From Leptospiraceae bacterium (GTDB taxonomy: Bacteria; Spirochaetota; Leptospiria; Leptospirales; Leptospiraceae), in NCBI GenBank assembly GCA_017996175.1, contig JAGOHK010000004.1, positions 1 to 64,000 on the forward strand: DNA of 64,000 bases, given 5' to 3'. The translations under genes and the position numbers were made by a program. The notes beneath the pieces were generated by a model, which was given only the letters and a program-made list of their open reading frames with translations, was not told the origin of the DNA and made no database searches. Positions within the stretch are counted from its first letter, which is position 1. Every line of letters starts with the position of its first letter. This document shows, piece after piece, positions 1 to 7,521 of this stretch.

Positions 1-87
1 AGTCATCCAGTTGATCGCTAACACTCGTCATAAAATACCTTTTCGGATAATAATGTTTAAGAGTTTTTCTAAATTAGGAGAAAAAGA

Positions 88-1176
88 ATGTCATCATTAG
101 AAGTAAATAAAATTAAAATCGAGAACTTTACAAACTTTGATTCTCAATCCTTAGATTTTTCTTCTGGTATCAATGTGTTCATTGGCAAAAATGGAACTGG
201 GAAAACTCATATACTAAAATTAATATATGCCTCTTTACTTGCTCTAAAAGAAATCGAAGCGCAAAAGATTAAGTATCCAGAAGCAATGATTCAAGAAAAA
301 CTTGTAAATTGTTTTATGCCAGATGAACTTCAAAGACTTATAAGAAGAGGTGGTGATACAGGTGCTACAGGTAATAAAACTGCAAGTATAGAAATTGAAA
401 TTAGCAAGAAAAAACTAGCATATAGTTTTAATCGAAAAAATAATAAAATTGAAGAAATTAAAAAACCTAAATTTTCAGTTAAGAATATAATTTATTTGCC
501 ACCTATCGAAATGCTTTCAATTCAGAAAGGATTTGCCGCTGCCTGGAAAAATCGAGAAAATTCTTTTGATGAAACATACTATCAGTTAGCAAATTTACTA
601 GACTTGAATCCAGCAAGAGGACCTAAAGAAGAAGACGCAAAAAATCTTCTAGAAATGATTAAGGATAAATTAAAGGCATCAGTATCTAAAAAAGACAATG
701 GAAATTTTTATGTTAAAATTGGAGGTGCAGATTTAGAATCTGCCTTAGTGGGGCAAGGACTTAGAAAAATTGCATCCATTATTTATTTAATAAACAATGG
801 AACTATTACGAAAGATAGTATTCTTTTTTGGGATGAACCAGAAGCTCATCTAAATCCAGAACTATCAAAAAGTGTTGCAGATTTTATAATCGAATTATCC
901 AAGCAAGGTCTACAAATTTTTATAGCTTCTCATGATTATCTACTTACACAAATGCTTTCCTTAAAAGCTGAATTTCCAGAAAAGAAAACAAAAAAGAATG
1001 GAGAAAATTTTTCTATCAAATTCTTCTCTTTAACACAAGAAACGGAAACTTCTGCAACTCAGATTGAAGTAGGAGATACATTACTTGATATTACAAGTAA
1101 TCCAATTTTAGACGAATTTACTAAATACTATCATTACGAGCAAAATCTTATTCATAAAACAGGTAATAAGAAATGA
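88..1176 (+). CDS. AAA15/OLD-like ATPase, probable defence ATPase
   Basis: This is a 362-residue ABC-type ATPase of the AAA15/AAA21 kind. The P-loop GKNGTGKT lies at residues 33-40. A late Walker B, ILFWDEPEAHLNP, sits near residues 245-257, followed by a switch histidine in IASHD. That arrangement is typical of the OLD/SMC-like ATPases used in anti-phage systems. No Toprim nuclease domain follows the ATPase, so the nuclease function is probably supplied in trans. A good ribosome site (AGGAG) lies about 9 bases before the ATG. The next gene starts at 1173 with a 4-base overlap, so the two are translationally coupled. That neighbour carries a PD-(D/E)XK motif, which suggests an ATPase-nuclease pair. 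The role in defence is inferred from context; the ATPase call itself is secure. Confidence 0.85.
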   Translation: MSSLEVNKIKIENFTNFDSQSLDFSSGINVFIGKNGTGKTHILKLIYASLLALKEIEAQKIKYPEAMIQEKLVNCFMPDELQRLIRRGGDTGATGNKTASIEIEISKKKLAYSFNRKNNKIEEIKKPKFSVKNIIYLPPIEMLSIQKGFAAAWKNRENSFDETYYQLANLLDLNPARGPKEEDAKNLLEMIKDKLKASVSKKDNGNFYVKIGGADLESALVGQGLRKIASIIYLINNGTITKDSILFWDEPEAHLNPELSKSVADFIIELSKQGLQIFIASHDYLLTQMLSLKAEFPEKKTKKNGENFSIKFFSLTQETETSATQIEVGDTLLDITSNPILDEFTKYYHYEQNLIHKTGNKK

Positions 1177-1819
1177 TTAAGCCTATTGAGGAAGGATATC
1201 TAACATTTACCTTTGAAGAAAATACTTGGATGTTTGCAAAAAAATATGACGAACTCACTGAGTATGAAAATATGAATAAAGCACTTGATTTGGGATTAAC
1301 GGATAAAGAAGAAAAAGTGAAAAATTCTGGTATCGATATTTTAGCTTTAGATAAAAATAAAAAACTATACTTAATCGAAATAAAAGACCCACGATTAGAC
1401 GAGAGCGAGAATGCCGACCGAAAATGGGATGTTGAAGTTGCAAAAAAATTAAAGACACAGTAAGTGGTATCGTTGGATTTTCCAATACATCGGATAAATT
1501 AAAAAAAGAATTTAGAAATTCTCTTAGTTGTTTTCTTAGTAATAACTTTGCAGTTATTTTTTGGTTAGAATCAAGTAGAATATCCGAAAAGGAAAAGAGT
1601 TATGCAATAAGAAGAGATCGAAATTTTGTAGGTTTCAGTTCTTGGCAAAAAAACCTTCAAAAGAGATTAAAGTGGCTAACAACTAATATTTCACTTGCAA
1701 ACGCTGAAACTTATCACAACGATTTTATAGGCTTAAAAGTAGAAGATAAATGGAGAAAAGGTGTCAATAAACACGAGGTTCACAAACCGCGACCTAAAAA
1801 ACGTGACAAAAATAATTAA
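1173..1819 (+). pseudogene. PD-(D/E)XK nuclease-like partner of the ATPase, frameshifted
   Basis: The reading frame from the ATG at 1173 stops at 1463 after 96 residues. The next frame is open without interruption to a TAA at 1817-1819. One extra A in the run of seven A at 1442-1448 would join them into one protein of 215 residues, with the sequence crossing the junction as VAKKIKDTVSGIVGF. The intact N-terminal half carries GIDILALD (D55) followed by LYLIEIKD (E69, K71), which is the D...ExK pattern of PD-(D/E)XK nucleases. The C-terminal half is basic. It overlaps the upstream ATPase gene by 4 bases. The frameshift could be a real mutation, programmed slippage or a homopolymer sequencing error; the sequence alone cannot separate these. 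Confidence 0.7.
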
Positions 1820-1839
1820 GCAAAGCAACTAAGAAAGAA

Positions 1840-2283
1840 ATGCCAGAGAATAATAGTACTATCGATATTAATGAGGTAATGAAGCATTATCTCCTGTGTG
1901 CCATTTGGACGGAAGAAGAACAAATGTCTGAAATGGAAGAAAAAGAAATTGCGGATTTCTATGGTGAGTCAGAAGAAATTACAAAGTTAGTTCCAAGAAA
2001 TGAAATGAATATAGAAAATTTTTCTGATGATTCTAAGATTAAAGCATTCGAAGATATTAGAAAATTCTTATCAATTGATGGCGTGCAAGAAGCCATTGAA
2101 AAACAAAATATACCAAATGATATGCTTGGTCATGACTTATGGCTAACAAGAAATAGCCACGGAGCGGGGTTTTGGGATAGAGGTTATGATAAGAAAATTT
2201 CTAATTTATTAACCAATGCCGCTTTAAGTTTGGGTCGGTGTGAAGTGGAAGCGGGTGATGAGGGTTGGCTTCACTTGCGTTGA
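1840..2283 (+). CDS. Conserved phage/plasmid-type hypothetical protein
   Basis: This acidic protein of 147 residues has no enzymatic motif I can name. Its C-terminal half has the block HDLWLTRNSHGAGFWDRG, which I recognise from small uncharacterised proteins that are common on phages and plasmids; they typically end in a short glycine- and aspartate-containing tail as here. It lies 20 bases after the frameshifted nuclease-like gene and 60 bases before hsdM, so it may be carried with the restriction locus. It has no signal peptide or membrane segment. The function is unknown. Confidence 0.6.
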   Translation: MPENNSTIDINEVMKHYLLCAIWTEEEQMSEMEEKEIADFYGESEEITKLVPRNEMNIENFSDDSKIKAFEDIRKFLSIDGVQEAIEKQNIPNDMLGHDLWLTRNSHGAGFWDRGYDKKISNLLTNAALSLGRCEVEAGDEGWLHLR

Positions 2284-2343
2284 TGAGATATATATAATAC
2301 ACTTACAACGAATAAATTCCGATAAGATTATAAAGGATAAGTT

Positions 2344-3810
2344 ATGCTCACTGGTGAAATTAAATCACAGATTGATAAAGTTTGGGAAGCGTTTTGGACG
2401 GGCGGTTTGTCTAATCCTCTGACTGTGATTGAGCAGATGACTTATCTTTTGTTTTTGCGTAGGCTTGATGAATTACAAACTCTGAAAGAGAAAAAAGCGG
2501 CTACTCTTAAAAAGCCGATAGAAGAGCCGATTTACAAAACCTCCGAAACCAATTTGCGTTGGAGTCATTTTAAAAATACAGATCCCGAAGTCATGTTCGA
2601 GTTGTTTCGAAAGAAAGATGGAATTTTTGATTTTCTAAAAAATGTAGGGAGTAAAGATTCTACTTTTTCCAAGTTCATGAAAGGCGCTACGTTTATGATT
2701 CCGACTCCGAGGCTTCTTGCTCAAGTTGTAGAAATGCTTTCCAATCTAGACATGAGCGACAGGGACACAAAAGGGGATGTTTACGAGTATCTCCTTGGAA
2801 AAATTGCGTCAGCCGGAAGAAACGGTCAGTTTAGAACTCCACGGCATATCATTAGCCTGATGGTGGAATTAGTCAAACCTACAATCGAGGACATCATCTG
2901 TGATCCTGCTTCTGGAACGTCTGGCTTTCTAGTGGCTAGTAGTGAGTATGTGCGAAGGAATTTTGAAAACGATTTGTATGACAAAAAACACAAATTGCAT
3001 TTCCAAGAGAAGATGTTTATGGGTATGGAATTTGACCCTACGATGATTCGTATCGGTGCTATGAACCTAATCTTGCACGGTATCGAAAATCCTCATCTCA
3101 TCGACGTGGACGCACTCAGTGAGGCTAATGCCAATTTTACCGAAGACGCAACTCTCATTCTTGCAAATCCTCCTTTCAAAGGAAGTCTCGACCGTGGTGC
3201 TGTGGACAAAAAAGTTTTAAAGATTGTAGACAGCACTAAGACTGAGCTTTTATTCATTGCCCTAATTCTGCGTGGTTTGAAGTTAGGCGGTAGAGCCGCT
3301 GTGATTGTGCCCGATGGTGTATTGTTCGGTAGTAGCAACGCCCATTTACAAATCCGAAAAGAATTAATCGACAATCAAAAACTCCAAGCCGTAATCAGTA
3401 TGCCAAGCGGTGTATTCAAACCCTACGCCGGCGTGAGCACTGCCATTATCCTCTTCACCAAAACCAATAGCGGAGGAACCGACCACGTTTGGTTCTACGA
3501 TATGTAGTCTGACGGTTTCAGCCTAGACGACAAACGCCAACCTCTCGACACAAGCGACATCCCCGATATTCAAAAACGTTTCCAACATCTAAAAGCCGAA
3601 TCCAAACGGTCTAGGACAGACCAAAGTTTCCTTGTTCCAAAATCCGAAATTGTCTCAAACAAATACGACCTTAGCATCAACCGCTACAAAGAAATCGAAC
3701 ACGAGGAAAAATCTTATTCGTCGCCGTCCCACTTAATCGAACAAATCGAATCCATCGACAAAGAACGATTAGCCTTGCTGAAACAATTGAAAGGGTTGTT
3801 GAAGAAATGA
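2344..3810 (+). pseudogene. hsdM: Type I restriction-modification methyltransferase subunit, interrupted by an amber codon
   Basis: This would be the N6-adenine methyltransferase (M) subunit of a type I restriction-modification system. The N-terminal HsdM domain covers about residues 1-130. The AdoMet motif DPASGTSGF lies near residue 187 and the catalytic NPPF motif near residue 274. An AAGGA ribosome site precedes the ATG. An in-frame TAG at 3505-3507 sits inside the conserved VWFYDM-x-SDGFSLDD block. The frame then stays open for about 100 more codons to a TGA at 3808-3810, giving 488 residues in all, the normal length for HsdM. A single CAG or GAG to TAG change would explain it. Unless the stop is suppressed, the C-terminal region that contacts HsdS is lost and the system may be inactive. 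Confidence 0.9.
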
Positions 3811-3853
3811 AGATTTTACCACGGATGAACACAGATAGACACGGATGTTTTGG
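3811..3853 (+). repeat. Dispersed ACCACGGATG-word repeat
   Basis: Immediately after the hsdM stop there is a run of ACGGATG/ACACAGAT words (ttaccacggatgaacacaga and on). The same words recur near 4988, 6246, 7293 and 25310, and in reverse orientation in every copy of the hsdS-tail array. The repeat marks junctions where accessory genes join the restriction locus. No coding capacity is evident. Confidence 0.6.
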
Positions 3854-3883
3854 ATTCATGCTTATTAGCCAAACGATGGTTCT

Positions 3884-3944
3884 GTCATTCCCATGCGAAG
3901 GAGCTGGGCGCATAGCGCAGAGTGGAATTTTAATCGGGAATCTC
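3884..3944 (+). repeat. GTCATTCCC/GGGAATCTC dispersed palindromic repeat (short copy)
   Basis: The segment starts with GTCATTCCC and ends with CGGGAATCTC, around a GC-richer core that includes GGGCGCATAGCGCAG. The same boundary words mark the palindromic elements at 53908-53977 and 57300-57422, so this looks like a shorter member of that family. It lies in the gap between hsdM and the nucleotidyltransferase gene. Confidence 0.5.
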
Positions 3945-4005
3945 AAATACAAAGAAGTAAGAGTTTACCGCGAAGAAAACGATAATAGATAAAGGAGCCA
4001 TGGAA

Positions 4006-4329
4006 ATGTATAATCCAAAAGAAGATGATATTGTTATAAACTTTACAGAGGAATTGAAAAAACAAATTCCAAGTTATCTTAAAAATATTGCTCTCTACGG
4101 TTCACGAGCAAGAGGGGATAATAAGAAGTATTCGGATTATGACTTCATGGTTTTGTTAAATGAAAAGAATGAAGAAGTTTCGGAGATCATTTATGATGTT
4201 GGATATGGAATCTTAGACAAATACGAAAAATTAGCTTCTTGTCTGATTTGGAATGAAAAGGATTGGGAGTTTCACCAGAAATTTCCTATCGGTAAAAATA
4301 TTTTGAAAGAGGGAGTTTGGATGTTATGA
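4006..4329 (+). CDS. MNT-type nucleotidyltransferase-domain protein (MNT/HEPN antitoxin type)
   Basis: This small nucleotidyltransferase of the MNT family has the motif GSRARGDNKKYSDYD near residues 29-43; its GS and D-x-D are the nucleotide- and metal-binding signature. An AAGGAG lies 8 bases before the ATG at 4006, which favours this start over the ATG at 4000. MNT proteins usually pair with a HEPN ribonuclease toxin, which they modify and silence. Here a second reading frame starts at 4326 with the ATGA overlap expected for such a partner but stops after eight codons (4326-4352). The HEPN gene has therefore apparently been lost, leaving an orphan. The family call is firm; the toxin-antitoxin role is inferred. 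Confidence 0.8.
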   Translation: MYNPKEDDIVINFTEELKKQIPSYLKNIALYGSRARGDNKKYSDYDFMVLLNEKNEEVSEIIYDVGYGILDKYEKLASCLIWNEKDWEFHQKFPIGKNILKEGVWML

Positions 4330-4410
4330 GTGAATTATTCGATAATATATGAACAAGAATTTTATTTAACCATGATGCGTGCGAAGAACACGAAGGTTAG
4401 GAATTAAGCA

Positions 4411-4593
4411 ATGCAAATAGAAACAACATCATCAATTGATTTGATTATAGAAGAATACAAGAAACATGTAGATAGGACTCTTCTGGACGAAAATTTGAAA
4501 CTAACATATACAGAGCGAGTAGAAAAATTGCAAAGACTTCTAAGAACTTTTGAAGAATTAAAAAATGCTAAGAGGCACACATGCCAGAAATAA
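4411..4593 (+). CDS. Small TA-associated hypothetical protein
   Basis: This 60-residue soluble protein has a pattern (YKKHVDRTLLDENLKLTYTE, then RVEKL and EELKNA) seen in short open frames that commonly sit next to nucleotidyltransferase-like genes in bacterial accessory DNA. It has no catalytic motif. Its 3' end overlaps the start of the collapsed DUF4160 gene by 13 bases. It is probably a small partner protein of a TA-like unit. I do not recognise it with certainty. Confidence 0.45.
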   Translation: MQIETTSSIDLIIEEYKKHVDRTLLDENLKLTYTERVEKLQRLLRTFEELKNAKRHTCQK

Positions 4594-4708
4594 GTAGATT
4601 TATGGGCTTGTCATTGAGTGGAGTTCCCTTCATAGAGAAGAATTAGAACAAGACTGGGAACAAGCTAAACAATCAAAACCTTTATTCAAAATTCAACCGT
4701 TGGAGTAA
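4581..4708 (+). pseudogene. DUF4160 family protein, internally deleted
   Basis: The first codons read MPEISRF, the usual start of DUF4160 proteins. In a different frame, the sequence from about 4615 to 4708 reads LVIEWSSLHREELEQDW followed by KPLFKIQPLE and a stop, the usual C-terminus of the same family. The middle of the domain, with the conserved HFHV-type segment, is missing. An internal deletion has therefore joined the two ends out of frame. The gene stops four bases before the DUF2442 start, the common arrangement of the DUF4160-DUF2442 pair. Confidence 0.75.
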
Positions 4709-4711
4709 TCG

Positions 4712-4984
4712 ATGTTAGAATATTCTTATATTAAAAAAGCAAGATACTTAAAAAATTATAGAATATATTGTATATTCGAAGATTTAAGTTCTGGCGTTCT
4801 CGACCTGTCAAGTTATCTAAATCGTGGGGGGGTATTTTCCTATTTAGAAAATGAGAGCAATGCTAAACGTTTTAAAATTGTGGATGGTATCATCACATGG
4901 GATGAGGGGCAAATTGATATTGCACCTGAAACAGTTTATCATTTGGTAACAAAAAAATCTCTACCGGCATGGGTTGAAAAATAA
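4712..4984 (+). CDS. DUF2442 family protein
   Basis: This 90-residue protein is of the DUF2442 type. The segment ILDLSSYLNRGGVF-like (here VLDLSSYLNRGGVF), then ITWDEGQIDIAPETVYH, matches the family's typical core, in which a short beta-rich domain ends in WxxGxDIAPExLY. DUF2442 genes usually follow a DUF4160 gene in a putative toxin-antitoxin arrangement. Here the DUF4160 partner is deleted while this gene remains intact, so it may be an orphan. The biochemical function of the family is not established to my knowledge. Confidence 0.85.
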   Translation: MLEYSYIKKARYLKNYRIYCIFEDLSSGVLDLSSYLNRGGVFSYLENESNAKRFKIVDGIITWDEGQIDIAPETVYHLVTKKSLPAWVEK

Positions 4985-4987
4985 ATT

Positions 4988-5205
4988 GTTACCACCGATG
5001 CACACCGAGAACACCGATTGGCACCGATGTTTGGCGATCAAGATTTGCCACAGAGACACAGAGGCACGGAGAGTTGGAATTATAAATACTGTTATGGTGT
5101 GATTCGATACATTATGTTGCGACCTTAGGAAGCAACATTGAGTTCTCGCTCGGATGCTGCTGCTTGGTTGGTGAGCTTGCCGAATCCACACCACGGCGCA
5201 CAAAT
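4988..5205 (+). repeat. ~210-bp direct repeat, left copy (A)
   Basis: This segment begins taccaccgatgcacaccgag and ends around gaatccaca. It is closely similar along its length to 7293-7493. The shared blocks include the CACAGAG words, GGAATTATAAA, TTCGATACATTATGT and GCGACCTTAGGAAGCAACAT. The two copies face the same way and bracket the two DUF3800 genes and their RNA elements. No gene is supported inside it. Confidence 0.85.
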
Positions 5206-5260
5206 GCAAACGTATTAGGATTGGTGGTTAATGCTTCTTATGCTAAAGGAAGGATTTTTC

Positions 5261-6079
5261 TTGGATCAAAGTAAATTACATTCCGATCACCGCTTTTTAG
5301 ATGAAGCAGGAGATACTTCTTTTTTTGGAAAAGGAAAGATTCCTATTATTGGTAAAGAGGGAGTTTCTCTTTCTTTTATTTTAGGAATGGTTCGATTTAA
5401 CTCAGAATTGGAACCTATTCGCAAGCAAATTAATTTATTGCAAAAGACTATTGAAGAAGATTCTTATTTTCAAGTTTCTAGCATAAAAAAAAGAATCGCG
5501 AAAGGTGGGTTTTATTTTCATGCCACGGATGATATTCCGGAAGTGAGAAAAGTATTTTTTGATTTTATAAAATCTATAGATTGTAGTTTTGAAGCTATAG
5601 TAGCTCGAAAAGATTTATCTATTTTTGCGAGAAAGCACAATACGAAGGAAGAAGAATTTTATGCGGACTTATTATCTCATTTATTGAAAAATAAACTTGA
5701 GTTAAGTGGCAAATTGGTTTTAAACATTGCACAGAGAGGGAAGTCCACTAAGAACAATAATTTGGAGCTTGCTCTAAAAAAGGCGGAATCTCGATTTCTA
5801 AAGAATGCTGGTCATTCGGAAAAATTCGTTTCGACTAAGGTTGTATTTAATGTTCAGAACCAGATGAAAGAGCCGCTTTTGAATATAGCAGACTATTTTT
5901 GTTGGGCAGTGCAAAGAGTTTTCGAAAAGGGAGAGACTCGGTATTATGACTATTTGATTGATAAAATATCTCTTGTCATAGACCTATATGATTCAAAGAA
6001 ATATAAAGGAAATGGGAACTATTATACAAAGGAAAACCCATTGGGGGCTGATAATAAAATAAGCCCGCTTTTATACTAA
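5261..6079 (+). CDS. DUF3800 family protein, copy 1
   Basis: This is a DUF3800 protein, a family thought to have an RNase H-like fold. The conserved N-terminal acid motif reads FLDEAGD. Further shared blocks are FYFHATDD, FARKHNTKEEEFYADLLSHL, NIADYFCWAVQR and the C-terminal TRYYDY and LVIDLYD. A strong AAGGAAGG lies 7 bases before a TTG at 5261. That start gives 272 residues, exactly the length of the paralogue at 6285, so I prefer it over the ATG at 5231, which lies in the repeat junction. The last six codons overlap the 5' strand of a structured RNA element. The function of the family is unproven; nuclease activity is suggested by the acidic residues. Confidence 0.85.
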   Translation: MDQSKLHSDHRFLDEAGDTSFFGKGKIPIIGKEGVSLSFILGMVRFNSELEPIRKQINLLQKTIEEDSYFQVSSIKKRIAKGGFYFHATDDIPEVRKVFFDFIKSIDCSFEAIVARKDLSIFARKHNTKEEEFYADLLSHLLKNKLELSGKLVLNIAQRGKSTKNNNLELALKKAESRFLKNAGHSEKFVSTKVVFNVQNQMKEPLLNIADYFCWAVQRVFEKGETRYYDYLIDKISLVIDLYDSKKYKGNGNYYTKENPLGADNKISPLLY

Positions 6080-6129
6080 GAGGGATACCCCTCCACGACA
6101 TGGAGTCGGAGTTCATATAAAGCAGGCTT
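6061..6129 (+). ncRNA. DUF3800-associated structured RNA element, copy 1
   Basis: The strands AAGCCCGCTTTTATA (6061-6075) and TATAAAGCAGGCTT (6116-6129) pair to close a junction. Inside it, GAGGG-ATAC-CCCTC forms a 5-bp hairpin with an ATAC loop, and a second weaker hairpin is possible around CTCCACGACATGGAG. The copy after the second DUF3800 gene keeps the same shape and the same ATAC loop with different stem sequences, so the stems co-vary. Conserved RNAs named DUF3800 motifs are known next to DUF3800 genes; I infer membership but cannot assign the subtype. Confidence 0.7.
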
Positions 6130-6284
6130 GGTTACAATATCGAATGGATTAAAGGGAAAGTCAATAGAAAAATAGGTAAATAACTAGAGAGAAAATGAAA
6201 AACGAAACTAGCGTCAATAAAGCTTTACTTGATTCGAGATTTAAGATTTTACCACGGATGAACACGGATGTTTGGGATTAAACA

Positions 6285-7103
6285 ATGGAAATAGATAAAG
6301 CAAATCATCATAAACCCAAAAAATATCTATTTATTGATGAAAGTGGAGATGCTGCTTTCTATGTTAATAATAAAAAACTTTTGATTGGTCAAGAAGGGTT
6401 TAAGCCTGTTTTGCTCATGGGTATGATTGAAATAGAGAACAAAGAAGAAACTTACAATTTTATAAATGATTTTCAAAACAATATTAAATCCGATCCTTTA
6501 TATAATTCCTTAAAATGTGTTACAGACCCAAAGGGTTGGTATCTACATGCGAAGAACGATCAACTCGAAATTAGAACAAAATTTATTGAAGCATTAAGAA
6601 GACAGGAAGGAATTAAAACATATATTGTCATTGGAAGAAAGAGACTTCGCACATTTCAATCCAAGCATAATTCTAAAGAAAGTGAATTTTATTTTGATAT
6701 GATTTATCATCTGCTCAAGGATAGACTAAATGATGAAAATGTATTTTACCAGATTCTACTTGCGGGACGAAAGGGAAACGATGCGCTGAAATTAAAACGC
6801 TCTATCGAAAAGGCATTAGAAAGAGATAATTCAAAACGAAAAACTAAATTGGATATTAAATTTGATTGTAGAACTACTCCAAGTTCGACAACTCCAGAGC
6901 TTAGTATAATTGATTATATGCTTTGGTCACTGCAACGATATATTCTCAGTGAGGATAATCGATATTACTTTGCATTAAAAGAAAAATACAATTTGATTAT
7001 AGATTTATATGATTTTCCTAATTTTAAAAGCAATTATTATAACAAAAGTAACCGATTTGAAAAAGAAAAAGCAAGTGAGTTTAGAATAGATGGATATGTG
7101 TAG
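6285..7103 (+). CDS. DUF3800 family protein, copy 2
   Basis: This second DUF3800 protein of 272 residues is a diverged paralogue of the one at 5261. The same signature blocks appear in the same order: YLFIDESGDAAF, WYLHAKND, FQSKHNSKESEFYFDMIYHL, IIDYMLWSLQR, NRYYF and LIIDLYDF. The aspartates of DESGD and of IIDLYD are conserved between the two copies and are candidate metal ligands. The gene is preceded by a short ACCACGGATG-word repeat (6246-6274). It is followed within 10 bases by the second copy of the structured RNA. The two gene-RNA units are in tandem, as expected for a duplicated or serially acquired module. Confidence 0.88.
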   Translation: MEIDKANHHKPKKYLFIDESGDAAFYVNNKKLLIGQEGFKPVLLMGMIEIENKEETYNFINDFQNNIKSDPLYNSLKCVTDPKGWYLHAKNDQLEIRTKFIEALRRQEGIKTYIVIGRKRLRTFQSKHNSKESEFYFDMIYHLLKDRLNDENVFYQILLAGRKGNDALKLKRSIEKALERDNSKRKTKLDIKFDCRTTPSSTTPELSIIDYMLWSLQRYILSEDNRYYFALKEKYNLIIDLYDFPNFKSNYYNKSNRFEKEKASEFRIDGYV

Positions 7104-7112
7104 AAATAAAAA

Positions 7113-7185
7113 GAGCAATCTTTTGTATCCCGTGCCAATACTGGCAACCCCTACAGGTGCAGGTTATGGATTACAAAAATTGCTC
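7113..7185 (+). ncRNA. DUF3800-associated structured RNA element, copy 2
   Basis: GAGCAATCTTTTGTA (7113-7127) pairs with TACAAAAATTGCTC (7172-7185). The internal hairpin TGCCA-ATAC-TGGCA is perfect and has the same ATAC loop as copy 1, although all five base pairs differ in sequence. A second internal segment, AACCCC...AGGTT, can also pair. The element starts 9 bases after the DUF3800 stop codon. A 62-codon open frame across this region (7090-7278) follows the RNA stems and is not treated as a gene. Confidence 0.7.
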
Positions 7186-7292
7186 AATTGGAATCTATTC
7201 TTATTTTCGGAAAAAAGCAAGCTATTTTTGGGTAAAAAATGGAGAAATAGGAAATATTTTAATGGTGATACACTATGAAATGGGACTTTAAA

Positions 7293-7493
7293 AGATTACC
7301 ACCGATGCACACCGAGAACACCGATTGGCACCGATGTTTAGGGATTAAGATTTGCCACAGAGGCACAGAGACACGGAGTTTTGGAATTATAAACACTGTC
7401 ATGGTGTGGTTCGATACATTATGTAGCGACCTTAGGAAGCAACATTGAGTTCGGCTCGGAAGCGGCTACTCACCAACCAAGCTCTGTCGAATC
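7293..7493 (+). repeat. ~210-bp direct repeat, right copy (B), inserted at the hsdS leader
   Basis: This is the second copy of the repeat at 4988-5205. It is flanked by two copies of the hsdS leader and first codons: TTAATGGTGATACACTATGA at 7259-7278, and TTAATGGTGGTTATTCTATG at 7505-7524, both continuing as AAATGGGA. The hsdS start region thus appears to be duplicated, with the repeat between the two versions. This is a footprint of insertion or recombination. Confidence 0.8.
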
Positions 7494-7521
7494 CATGCTT
7501 GGGGTTAATGGTGGTTATTCT

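Noticed and set aside
4961-5209. Minus-strand open frame across the 210-bp repeat
   Set aside because: It reads repeat DNA backwards and has no ribosome site or homologous content. Similar frames across the hsdS-tail copies (8944-9222, 9924-10127, 10614-10907) fail for the same reason.
7090-7278. 62-codon plus-strand frame after DUF3800 copy 2
   Set aside because: It lies on the structured RNA element and the duplicated hsdS leader. No protein-like pattern is seen.
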